From assembly GCA_003132405.1 (NCBI GenBank), contig PKXQ01000121.1, positions 119,052-183,051 of the forward strand: a stretch of DNA of 64,000 nt, given 5' to 3'. Below, one piece after another: positions 55,597-64,000 of the stretch; position 1 is the first letter of the stretch; every line of letters starts with the position of its first letter. This DNA is from Acidobacteriaceae bacterium (GTDB lineage Bacteria; Acidobacteriota; Terriglobia; Terriglobales; Acidobacteriaceae). The position numbers and the translations under genes are program-made. The notes under the pieces were generated by a model, which saw only the letters and a program-made list of their open reading frames with translations, was not told where the DNA came from and did no database searches.

Positions 55597-57009
55597 CTAC
55601 CCTCGAGCCGTCGGCAATCTCACAATAATCACCGTGCCTCGCCCCATCCCGCTCTCCACCGCAATCGTCCCTCGCGACCGCTCCACGATCGCCTTGCATA
55701 TCGCCAATCCCAACCCGGTTCCGCCGCTTTGCCGGCTGCGCGACGCGTCAGTGCGATAGAAGCGCTCAAAAATATGCGGCAGCGCGCTCTCCGGAATCCC
55801 ATCTCCCCGATCCCCCACCCGCATCTCTGCCGTTCCATTCCGCGCCGTCAAAGTAACCGTAACCTCCGCTCCCGCCGGACTATGCTGCACCGCATTCATC
55901 AAAAGATTCGAACCCAAAATCTCCGCATCGCTAGCTTGCACACTCACCAGACATGCCCCGTCTCCAATGACGCCGATCGTAACCTGTCTCGCCTCCGCTA
56001 ACGGCTTCAGCCGCTGTGCCAGCGATCGCACCGTCATTCCCAGATCAACCACCTCCGCCGGCTTTTCTCCCTCTTCCTCAATCCGCGCAAGCGCAAGCAT
56101 CCGCTCCGTTAGTTCCTCCATCCGCTGTATGTCGATGGTCAGATCCCTTAGTCCTGCTTCATACTCCTCCGCATTTCGCCGCCCCATCGTCAACAGTTGC
56201 AGACTCGATTTCAGCAGCGTAAGCGATGTCTTCAGCTCATGCGCCGCATCGCCAGTGAATCGCCGTTGCCGCTCGAAAGCTTCCCGCAATCCCGCCAGCA
56301 ACTGCCGCATCGACAAAATTATCGGATTCAACTCGCGTGTTCGCAGAGCGTTCTCCGTCGGCTCGAATTCCCACGATGTAACCGATACTCGCGACGCACT
56401 GAGCGCCAGCTCCCGCAACGGCGACAGCCATCGCCCCAAAAGCCACGCCAGCACTGCTCCAGTAACCGCCAGCAGCAGCACGCTCGTCAGCACATAAAAC
56501 CGCGCCGCTTCCACTACCTCACGAAAAAGATGTCGCGTCGGAGCCCCATAAATCAACGTCACCGGCCGCCGCGTTCCCCCATTCTCCAGCCGGTCAATCA
56601 CCCGTACGCCTTCCGTACGAAGCACCCGATAATGAACTCGCCCCACCTCAATCTCGAAATATTTTTCTCTCTGGGCTTCTCTTTGCGACGCCGCCAGCCC
56701 ACGTAGCGCCCGCGCGTCCGCATTCTCCGACTCCCCCAACCGCCGCCCCGTCGGACTCAACACCTCATAAATGTCCTCCGCCGGCAGCACGAGCTCGCTC
56801 CGATCCACCGTCACGTTTGCCTCTGGATCATCCGCGTCCTGCACCGCTCCCAGCAGCGAGTCCGCGCGCCCGCGCAACATAATGTCGAAGGCTCGCCGCC
56901 GCACATGCATCTCATGCACGATCGCCACCACCGCAAATCCCGCCGCGCACAACAACTCCGCCAGCAGAACTCCAACAATCAGCCGTCGTGTCAGCGAGCG
57001 CATCCTCAT
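55597..57009 (-). CDS. Sensor histidine kinase
   Basis: FTGDAAHELKTSLTLLKSSLQLL (H-box), SNLLMNAVQHSP, GDRGDGIPESALPHIFERFYRTD. Confidence 0.95.
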   Translation of the reverse strand: MRMRSLTRRLIVGVLLAELLCAAGFAVVAIVHEMHVRRRAFDIMLRGRADSLLGAVQDADDPEANVTVDRSELVLPAEDIYEVLSPTGRRLGESENADARALRGLAASQREAQREKYFEIEVGRVHYRVLRTEGVRVIDRLENGGTRRPVTLIYGAPTRHLFREVVEAARFYVLTSVLLLAVTGAVLAWLLGRWLSPLRELALSASRVSVTSWEFEPTENALRTRELNPIILSMRQLLAGLREAFERQRRFTGDAAHELKTSLTLLKSSLQLLTMGRRNAEEYEAGLRDLTIDIQRMEELTERMLALARIEEEGEKPAEVVDLGMTVRSLAQRLKPLAEARQVTIGVIGDGACLVSVQASDAEILGSNLLMNAVQHSPAGAEVTVTLTARNGTAEMRVGDRGDGIPESALPHIFERFYRTDASRSRQSGGTGLGLAICKAIVERSRGTIAVESGMGRGTVIIVRLPTARG

Positions 57010-57692
57010 AACTTCGGTTCCGGCGCTTCCAGCCTGTATCCACGCCCCCGAACCGTCTCCACCATCGCCTCTTCACCCGCCGCCCGCAGCCGCTTTCGCA
57101 GGTTCGACACATGCGCTTCGATCACGTTCGAGTGATGTTCCCACGTGTAATCGTAAAGATGCTCCAGCAGCTCCCGCTTCGAAACAATCGCTCGCGGACG
57201 AAACATCAGATACTCCAGGATTCGATACTCCGTCGGAGAAAGCTCGATCAATAGCCTGCCGCATCGCACCGTCTGCTCAACCGCATTCATGCTGAGCCGT
57301 CCCACCGTCAGCAAAGAATCCGCCGCACCTTTTCCACGCCGGATCAGCGCCTTCACCCGAGCAATCAATTCGCCCAGATCGAACGGTTTGGTCAGATAGT
57401 CGTCAGCTCCTGCATTCAAAAGAGTCACCACATGGCTCCGCTCATCCCGAGCCGTGAGCACCAGAATAGGCGTGCGGTCCCCGCGCGCTCGAGCCCGCCG
57501 CACAATGCTCAGCCCATCAAGCCCCGGCAGCATCAGGTCCAGGAGCAGCAAATCGTAGTGCTCCGCTTCCGCCAGCGCCAACCCCTCTCGTCCATCGTGC
57601 GCACAATCCACCGCAACCCCAGCCCCCTGCCGGAGCGCCGCAGCAATATTCGCCGCCAGCCGAATTTCGTCTTCAATAATTAGGACCCGCAT
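57006..57692 (-). CDS. OmpR-family response regulator
   Basis: MRVLIIEDEIRLAANIAAAL, LLLLDLMLPGLDGL, C-term wHTH SNLRKRLRAAGEEAMVETVRGRGYRL; overlaps kinase start by 4 nt. Confidence 0.96.
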   Translation of the reverse strand: MRVLIIEDEIRLAANIAAALRQGAGVAVDCAHDGREGLALAEAEHYDLLLLDLMLPGLDGLSIVRRARARGDRTPILVLTARDERSHVVTLLNAGADDYLTKPFDLGELIARVKALIRRGKGAADSLLTVGRLSMNAVEQTVRCGRLLIELSPTEYRILEYLMFRPRAIVSKRELLEHLYDYTWEHHSNVIEAHVSNLRKRLRAAGEEAMVETVRGRGYRLEAPEPKL

Positions 57693-57935
57693 TCAATAAT
57701 CAGAACCCGCCAAAAAAATCAAATCGCCTTACTCAGCTTCAATCGCTAGTGTCGTGTCCTCCAAGCTCACATCAAAATTCTCTTTGTCATCCTGAGCGAA
57801 GCGAAGGACCTATATATTTTGTTTGCACTATCAATGCATTCCAGGCGAGTGATAATGGCCCCGCGTGTTGTGCCGCGAATTCCCGGCCCACGACACTAGA
57901 GTGTATCTTTCCCAGTCTTCCTGAGCCCGCCGCAA

Positions 57936-60029
57936 GTGACTGCCCAACGGCAAATACCGAAAAGTCTAATGGATGAAATAAAGAAAAAGCTCGTCGCGTC
58001 TTTATGCGCTCTTTATGAATTTTTTAGCCGTCCCTTATGCCTTTTCGGATGTGATGGTGCTTTAGCCGACAAAGCGATATTGAAAGAAACCGGCCTCCCT
58101 CGGACCGGAAAGGACGCGATCTTGAAAACTACTAAAGCTATCGTGCGTAAAGCCACAGCCATTTTGACGTTCCCTTCTGCGCTTATCTTGAGTCTTGCGC
58201 TCTGCAACGCTTCCCACTCTTACGCGCAAACGTCCGCGCTACCCGACGCTCCCGCAAAAGTCGCAGCCCTGCACGAAGGCGCCGCGCCCGGTGCATCGTC
58301 GGCTGCCGCGCCAGACGTCGCGCCCACTCGCCCCGCCGTCGCCCCAGATCCCGCCAGCACCGCCGATATCGCCAAAGAGTTGGCCGCCATGAAGGCGCGC
58401 ATCGAATTCCTCGAAGCGGAATTAAAAAACCGTGCGCCCGCTCCCGACACACCGCTCTTGGCTGTAGCTCCCGGAGGAATGGTAGCGGTCGCGTCCGTAA
58501 CCGCGCCCACAGCCCTGCCCGCCCAGGCCATGGCCGCGCAACCATCAAGCGACCTCTCAGCCGCGCCCGCGAAAAAAGAAAAGATCGCGCCCTTCTCCGA
58601 TTGGGATTGGACTTGGCTCAACGGTAACCCGCGCAACAAAGACACCGCCTTCGACTCGAAATTCTTCACCCCTGAAATCCGCGCCGACGTCACCTACACC
58701 TACGATTTCAACAAGCCCATCGACGACTCCATGGGCGGATCGAGCGAACTCTTCCGCTCCAACGAAATTCAGCTCGAGCAACTCGGCGTCGGCGGCGACT
58801 TCCACTATGACAATGTTCGCGCTCGCCTCATGACTCAATTTGGCATGTATTCCACCGCGACGGTCCGCAATGATCCCAGTTATTCCAAAGGTCAATGGAA
58901 TATCGCCGATGCCGACCGTTACCTGGCCGAAGCCTATGGCGGCTATCACCTCAACGCGTTAAACGGCATCAACATCGACGCCGGAATTTTCATGTCGTAC
59001 GTCGGCCTGTTCAGCTACTACAACTTCGACAACTGGGCTTACCAGCCTTCCTACGTTTCATCGAATACTCCATGGTTTTTCGAAGGCGTTCGCATACAGA
59101 TCTTCCCCACCCCCCACCTAAAGATTGAACCGTGGATCATCAATGGATGGCAATCTTATGGTTCCTCCAACTCCCGCAAAGGCCTGGGCGGACAGATCAA
59201 GTGGACTCCGCGCCCTTGGATGAACATCATCTCCAACAATTACGGCCTCGGCCACGATGATCTGTACATACCGAACCGCGGGCGCGTCCATACCGATAAC
59301 AGCATTGAGATCAAGTATTACGACAAACCGGGAAAGCCCCTCGACAAAATGGCATTCTCGTTCACGGGCGATTTGGGCTGCGAATTTGGCCCCAGCACGG
59401 CCACCTTAGCCGGCGTGAGCTGCCATGGCGACAAGCGGGACGCGCTCGCGGCGCCCAGCGCCAATTTCCCCCAAGGCGGAATCGATCCCAAGCAAAGCTT
59501 CGCCGGCTGGATGCTCTACAACCGTATGTGGTTCAAGAAGGATCTGCACGGACTAACCATCGGCGGCGGCATGATCAACAATCCCGGACGCTACCTGGTC
59601 CTCGTCCCGCCGATCAACGGCGAGACCGCCTCCTCCGCGGCCATCAACGCTCCCTACTTCACCAGCAACCCCGGCGATCCCTTCAAGGCTTGGGATACCT
59701 CGCTCACCTACGATTACATGCCCAGGCAATGGCTCACCTTCCGCTGGGAATACGACTTCCGCCACGCCAGTGTGCCCTATTGGTCGGGTAAGGGCGGAGT
59801 TACTCCCCCCGGCTCCGGCGGCGTGCCCTACACCAACAACGGCTTTCCCCAGTACTACGCTTGCATGAACGGAGGCAACACCGGCTTCGGAGATAACTCT
59901 GCGCTGTCCATGGCCTCAAACTTGGCCCTCGCGCAAACCGCTTGCGGGTCGCAAGGCAGCAGCCTATGGCAACCCGATCTGCGCCGAGCCGAAAATCTCA
60001 TCGACATCGACATCATGGTCAAGTTCTAG
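57936..60029 (+). CDS. Outer membrane porin (OmpL-like beta-barrel porin-2)
   Basis: Signal region LTFPSALILSLALCNASHSYAQ; RLMTQFGMYSTATVRNDPSYSKGQWNIADADRYLAEAYGGYHLNALNGINIDAGIFMSYVGLFSYYNFDNW; start uncertain. Confidence 0.85.
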   Translation: MTAQRQIPKSLMDEIKKKLVASLCALYEFFSRPLCLFGCDGALADKAILKETGLPRTGKDAILKTTKAIVRKATAILTFPSALILSLALCNASHSYAQTSALPDAPAKVAALHEGAAPGASSAAAPDVAPTRPAVAPDPASTADIAKELAAMKARIEFLEAELKNRAPAPDTPLLAVAPGGMVAVASVTAPTALPAQAMAAQPSSDLSAAPAKKEKIAPFSDWDWTWLNGNPRNKDTAFDSKFFTPEIRADVTYTYDFNKPIDDSMGGSSELFRSNEIQLEQLGVGGDFHYDNVRARLMTQFGMYSTATVRNDPSYSKGQWNIADADRYLAEAYGGYHLNALNGINIDAGIFMSYVGLFSYYNFDNWAYQPSYVSSNTPWFFEGVRIQIFPTPHLKIEPWIINGWQSYGSSNSRKGLGGQIKWTPRPWMNIISNNYGLGHDDLYIPNRGRVHTDNSIEIKYYDKPGKPLDKMAFSFTGDLGCEFGPSTATLAGVSCHGDKRDALAAPSANFPQGGIDPKQSFAGWMLYNRMWFKKDLHGLTIGGGMINNPGRYLVLVPPINGETASSAAINAPYFTSNPGDPFKAWDTSLTYDYMPRQWLTFRWEYDFRHASVPYWSGKGGVTPPGSGGVPYTNNGFPQYYACMNGGNTGFGDNSALSMASNLALAQTACGSQGSSLWQPDLRRAENLIDIDIMVKF

Positions 60030-60178
60030 TATTTTCCTTATGACTTCCTTACGAACTCCTTACCCCGTTTTTATGGGCCCCAGAATTTAATTAACAAATA
60101 ACGAAAGCCGCCTCGCGGTCCGCGCCGGCACGATTCCTTGCTCGCGCCGTGCGCACCACTGAGCGGAGGAGATCCAGC

Positions 60179-60265
60179 ATGCAAGACGTGATCTTTGTCG
60201 TAGCAACCATAGCTTTCTTCGCACTCTCGCTCGCGTATGTAAAGTTCTGCGACCGAATTCGCTGA
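60179..60265 (+). CDS. 28-aa single-TM peptide upstream of kdpF
   Basis: MQDVIFVVATIAFFALSLAYVKFCDRIR; GGAGG-type RBS (gagcggaggagatccagcATG); below the ORF-track length cutoff. Confidence 0.7.
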   Translation: MQDVIFVVATIAFFALSLAYVKFCDRIR

Positions 60266-60310
60266 GGGGAAAATTCGAGGGAAGTTTGACGAAAAGCGCG
60301 GCTCTGCTCT

Positions 60311-60385
60311 TGCTTTTGGGTGGCGCAGCGCTTCAAGCGCTGCGATAAAAGCCCGGTTTTTATTGCGGCTTTAGCCGCTGAGGGA
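60311..60385. repeat. Family A palindromic repeat inside the kdp leader
   Basis: tgcttttgggtggcgcagcgcttcaagcgctgcgataa...gcggctttagccgctgaggga. Confidence 0.85.
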
Positions 60386-60451
60386 ATGCAATTTTCAAAT
60401 TGAGCCATTTACCGAAAAATGGCTGCCGCAATTAAAGAGGCGCAAACCAAT

Positions 60452-60541
60452 ATGAATGCCGAATCGATCATCATGCTGATCATTAGCGCCGGGCTGATGG
60501 TGTACCTCCTCTATGCCCTGCTGCGACCGGAGAAATTCTGA
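60452..60541 (+). CDS. kdpF: Potassium-transporting ATPase subunit F
   Basis: [29 protein letters not shown], typical KdpF ending; immediately before kdpA. Confidence 0.92.
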   Translation: MNAESIIMLIISAGLMVYLLYALLRPEKF

Positions 60542-60542
60542 A

Positions 60543-62339
60543 ATGACAAGTAATGGCTGGATACAGATATTTCTCTTCCTCGCCCTGATCCTGGCGATCA
60601 CCAAGCCGCTCGGCGTCTTCATGGCAAAAGTGTTCAACCGTGAGCGCACTTTTCTCGACCCCCTGTTTCGGCCCATCGAGCGCGTGCTCTATCGCCTCAC
60701 CGGCGTCGACGAAAAACACGAGATGCGCTGGACGGAATATGCCTTCACCATGCTCCTCTTCAGCGGCGCCACCATGCTGCTGCTTTATCTGATCGAGCGC
60801 GTGCAGCAATGGCTGCCGTTGAATCCGCAGAAGTTCGTGGCGGTCGCTCAGGCGCTGTCTTTTAACACCGCAGCCTCCTTCACCACCAACACCAACTGGC
60901 AGAACTATTCTGGCGAATCCACCATGAGCTACCTCACGCAAATGGCTGGCCTCGCCTACCACAACTTCTCCTCCGCTGCCGTCGGCATCGCACTCGCCAT
61001 CGCCTTCGTTCGCGGCATCAGCCGCAAAGAGAAAGATACGATCGGCAATTTCTGGGTCGATATGACCCGCTCCATTCTCTGGGTCCTGCTCCCCGCTTGC
61101 ATCGTCTACGCTCTGCTCCTCGTCTCCCAAGGCGTTGTCCAGAATTTCAAGCCCTATGACACCGCCAAGCTAGTCGAATCGCAACAGGTCCAGAAGACCG
61201 GAACCGACGGCAAGCCCATGGTCGATCAGAACGGCAAGCCCGTGATGGACACCGTCACCGATCAGACCATCGCGCAAGGCCCCGTCGCTTCTCAGGAAGC
61301 GATCAAAATGCTGGGCACAAACGGCGGCGGATTCTTCAACGCTAACAGCTCCCATCCGTTTGAGAATCCCACGCCGTTGAGCAACCTCCTCCAGATGCTT
61401 TCCATCTTCGCGATCCCCGCCGGTCTCACCTACACCCTCGGTCGAATGACCGGATCGCAGCGCCACGGCTGGGCAGTATGGGCAGCGATGGCATTTCTGT
61501 TCCTTTGCAGTGTTACGACGGCTTACTGGGCCGAGTCGCGAGGCAACCCTCTGCTGCACGGAGTTGACCAGCACGCCACCGCCCAACAACCCGGCGGCAA
61601 TATGGAAGGCAAGGAAGTACGCTTCGGCATCGCCAACTCCGCCCTGTTCGCCACCGTCACCACCGACGCGAGTTGCGGCGCCATCAACGGCGTCCACGAT
61701 TCCTTCACTCCCCTCGGCGGAATGATTCCCCTCGTCAACATCATGCTCAGCGAGACCGTTTTTGGCGGAGTAGGCGCCGGCCTCTACGGCATCCTTATAT
61801 ATGTCGTTCTCTCCGTCTTCATCGCCGGCCTCATGGTCGGTCGCACCCCCGAATATCTCGGCAAAAAAATCGAAGCCTACGACGTGAAGATGGCGATGCT
61901 CGTCACGCTAGTTTTCCCGTTCATCATTCTCGTGCTCACCGGAATTTCATCGGTCGAAGGCTTTGGCACTTCAAGCATTACCAACGCCGGCCCCCATGGC
62001 CTCACTCAAATCCTCTACGCCTTCACTTCCATGGCGGGCAATAACGGTTCCGCCTTCGCCGGCCTGAACGGCAACACGCTCTGGTACAACACCGCCGGAG
62101 CCGTCACCATGCTCGTCGGCCGCTTCTTCATGATCATTCCCATGCTGGCCATCGCCGGCAACCTTGCAAAGAAGAAAGCAGTCCCCGAGTCCGCCGGCAC
62201 ATTCCCGGTCACCACCCCTCTGTTTTCTCTTCTGCTAGTGTCCGTGATCGTAATCGTAGGAGCGCTCACATTTTTCCCCGTCCTCAGTCTGGGGCCTGTA
62301 CTTGAACACCTGCTGATGATGGCAGGAAAAACGTTCTAA
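60543..62339 (+). CDS. kdpA: Potassium-transporting ATPase subunit A
   Basis: [69 protein letters not shown]. Confidence 0.98.
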   Translation: MTSNGWIQIFLFLALILAITKPLGVFMAKVFNRERTFLDPLFRPIERVLYRLTGVDEKHEMRWTEYAFTMLLFSGATMLLLYLIERVQQWLPLNPQKFVAVAQALSFNTAASFTTNTNWQNYSGESTMSYLTQMAGLAYHNFSSAAVGIALAIAFVRGISRKEKDTIGNFWVDMTRSILWVLLPACIVYALLLVSQGVVQNFKPYDTAKLVESQQVQKTGTDGKPMVDQNGKPVMDTVTDQTIAQGPVASQEAIKMLGTNGGGFFNANSSHPFENPTPLSNLLQMLSIFAIPAGLTYTLGRMTGSQRHGWAVWAAMAFLFLCSVTTAYWAESRGNPLLHGVDQHATAQQPGGNMEGKEVRFGIANSALFATVTTDASCGAINGVHDSFTPLGGMIPLVNIMLSETVFGGVGAGLYGILIYVVLSVFIAGLMVGRTPEYLGKKIEAYDVKMAMLVTLVFPFIILVLTGISSVEGFGTSSITNAGPHGLTQILYAFTSMAGNNGSAFAGLNGNTLWYNTAGAVTMLVGRFFMIIPMLAIAGNLAKKKAVPESAGTFPVTTPLFSLLLVSVIVIVGALTFFPVLSLGPVLEHLLMMAGKTF

Positions 62340-62375
62340 GCAGAAATTGTTGACGCAAAGCGTCTGAAGAAAAAC

Positions 62376-64000
62376 ATGGCCGAGAAAAAAAGCAAGAGCT
62401 TGTGGGACGCAAAAATTATCCGGCGCGCGCTCGTCGATGCCGTCGTCAAACTCGATCCCCGCACCATGATGAAGAATCCCGTCATGTTCGTGGTCGAGGT
62501 CGGCAGCGTGGTCACCACCTTACTGCTGTTTCACGAGAAGCAGAGCTTCGCCTTCAATCTCCAGATCACCCTCTGGCTCTGGTTCACCGTGCTCTTCGCC
62601 AATTTCGCGGAAGCCATGGCCGAGGGCCGCGGCAAAGCCCAAGCCGACACCCTGCGCAAAGCTCGCTCCGAAACCGTCGCCAAACGCCTCCTCGCCAATG
62701 GCACCACAGAAACCGTGCCCAGTTCGAACCTGCGTTCTGGCGACATCGTGATGGTAGCTGCCGGCGAATTTGTCCCCGGCGATGGCGAAATCATCGAAGG
62801 TGTCGCCTCCGTCGACGAATCCGCCATCACCGGCGAATCCGCTCCCGTCATCCGCGAAGCCGGAGGCGATCGCTCCGCCGTCACCGGTGGCACCCGCGTG
62901 CTCTCCGATTTCATCAAAGTCCGCATCACTTCCAACCCCGGCGAAACTTTCCTCGATCGCATGATCGCCCTGGTCGAGGGCGCCGAGCGCCAGAAAACTC
63001 CAAACGAGATCGCGCTCAACATTCTGCTGGCAGGCCTAACCATCATCTTTCTGCTCGCCGTCGTTACCCTGCAGCCCTTCGCTATCTACTCCGGATCGCC
63101 GCAGACCGTATTCGTCCTCGTCTCCCTGCTCGTCTGTCTCATCCCCACCACCATCGGCGGCCTGCTCTCCGCCATCGGCATTGCCGGCATGGACCGCCTC
63201 GTTCAGCACAACGTCCTCGCCATGTCCGGCCGCGCCGTCGAAGCCGCCGGAGACGTCAACACCTTGCTCCTCGACAAAACAGGAACCATCACACTCGGCA
63301 ACCGCCAGGCGGCCGAATTCATAGCCGCTCCCGGAATCACCGACGCCGAAATGGCCGACGCCGCCCAACTTTCCTCGCTTGCCGACGAAACGCCCGAAGG
63401 CCGCTCCATCGTCGTTCTCGCCAAAGAAAAGTACAACCTGCGCGGCCGCGAACTCTCTTCCCACGAAGCCGTCTTCGTCCCCTTCACCGCGCAAACCCGC
63501 ATGTCCGGCGTCAACCTCGATGGCCGCGAGATTCGCAAAGGCGCCGTCGATGCCATCGTCAAATATCTCCGCCAGTTCGACACCTCGCTCCCCCGCGAAA
63601 TTCAGGCCAGCGTCGAGCAGATCGCTCGCTCCGGAGGAACTCCCCTCGTCGTCGCCGAAAATCAGCGCGCCCTCGGCGTTATCTACCTCAAAGACATCGT
63701 CAAAGGCGGCATGCGCGAGCGCTTCAATCAACTCCGCGCCATGGGCATCAAGACCGTCATGATCACCGGAGACAATCCCCTCACCGCCGCCGCCATCGCA
63801 CGCGAAGCCGGAGTCGACGATTTTCTCGCCGAAGCAACTCCCAAAGACAAAATGGATCTGATTCGCCGCGAACAAGCCGAAGGCAAACTCGTCGCCATGA
63901 CCGGTGACGGCACCAACGACGCTCCCGCCCTCGCTCAGGCCGACGTAGGCGTGGCCATGAACACCGGCACCCAAGCTGCCAAAGAAGCCGGCAACATGGT
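62376..64000 (+). CDS. kdpB: Potassium-transporting ATPase subunit B (truncated by window end)
   Basis: [46 protein letters not shown]-type [44 protein letters not shown]. Confidence 0.98.
   Translation, partial: MAEKKSKSLWDAKIIRRALVDAVVKLDPRTMMKNPVMFVVEVGSVVTTLLLFHEKQSFAFNLQITLWLWFTVLFANFAEAMAEGRGKAQADTLRKARSETVAKRLLANGTTETVPSSNLRSGDIVMVAAGEFVPGDGEIIEGVASVDESAITGESAPVIREAGGDRSAVTGGTRVLSDFIKVRITSNPGETFLDRMIALVEGAERQKTPNEIALNILLAGLTIIFLLAVVTLQPFAIYSGSPQTVFVLVSLLVCLIPTTIGGLLSAIGIAGMDRLVQHNVLAMSGRAVEAAGDVNTLLLDKTGTITLGNRQAAEFIAAPGITDAEMADAAQLSSLADETPEGRSIVVLAKEKYNLRGRELSSHEAVFVPFTAQTRMSGVNLDGREIRKGAVDAIVKYLRQFDTSLPREIQASVEQIARSGGTPLVVAENQRALGVIYLKDIVKGGMRERFNQLRAMGIKTVMITGDNPLTAAAIAREAGVDDFLAEATPKDKMDLIRREQAEGKLVAMTGDGTNDAPALAQADVGVAMNTGTQAAKEAGNM

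Noticed and set aside
55597-57692. KdpDE assignment for the two-component system near kdp
   Set aside because: Kinase lacks the KdpD N-terminal/USP domains and is separated from kdp by a porin on the other strand
60060-60180. Riboswitch (c-di-AMP type) upstream of kdp
   Set aside because: No recognisable ydaO/yuaA core motifs in the leader; an Infernal scan would be needed
62402-63907. 501-aa plus-strand ORF in an alternate frame
   Set aside because: Arg/Pro/His-rich shadow frame of kdpB, which is clearly coding in another frame
63036-63974. 312-aa minus-strand ORF
   Set aside because: Antisense shadow of kdpB, Gly/Asp/Glu-rich with no motifs; typical of high-GC antisense frames
1-64000. 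tRNA/rRNA genes
   Set aside because: No stretch with convincing tRNA T-loop/acceptor pattern or rRNA conserved motifs was recognised by eye; tRNAscan-SE and barrnap would be decisive

Overview
The window is about 60% GC, gene-dense chromosomal DNA. Gene content and intergenic repeat style suggest an Acidobacteriota-like bacterium (inference; no search was run). Recognisable blocks: an RND efflux pair (MFP and a truncated permease); threonine aldolase; an oligopeptide ABC ATPase; a cluster resembling CysO-type cysteine biosynthesis (ThiF/MoeB-rhodanese, ThiS/MoaD-like carrier, JAMM peptidase, cysteine synthase); RNase HI; moaA; lipid A genes (fabZ-lpxA-lpxI plus a Gfo/Idh oxidoreductase) with a HigBA module between them; a PEP-CTERM protein; a radical SAM protein; bamA; a molybdopterin oxidoreductase; the rplM-rpsI-rpsB-tsf-pyrH-frr block; an aldo/keto reductase / zinc-ribbon-HEPN-like protein / tag run; a two-component system; and a kdp operon (small ORF, kdpF, kdpA, partial kdpB). 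The strongest unusual signals are: (1) families of palindromic intergenic repeats that also occur in frame inside conserved CDSs (lpxI, the Gfo/Idh gene, and twice in the molybdopterin oxidoreductase, the second of those being a differently built insert); (2) large hairpins whose arms are tandem 7-8 nt units, placed in operon spacers; (3) a ThiS/MoaD-like carrier ending GGGTI next to a JAMM protease; (4) an uncharacterised double zinc-ribbon + HEPN-like protein; (5) a 28-aa membrane ORF ahead of kdpF; (6) several candidate homopolymer-associated frameshifts. All family calls come from reading the translations; none were checked against a database.
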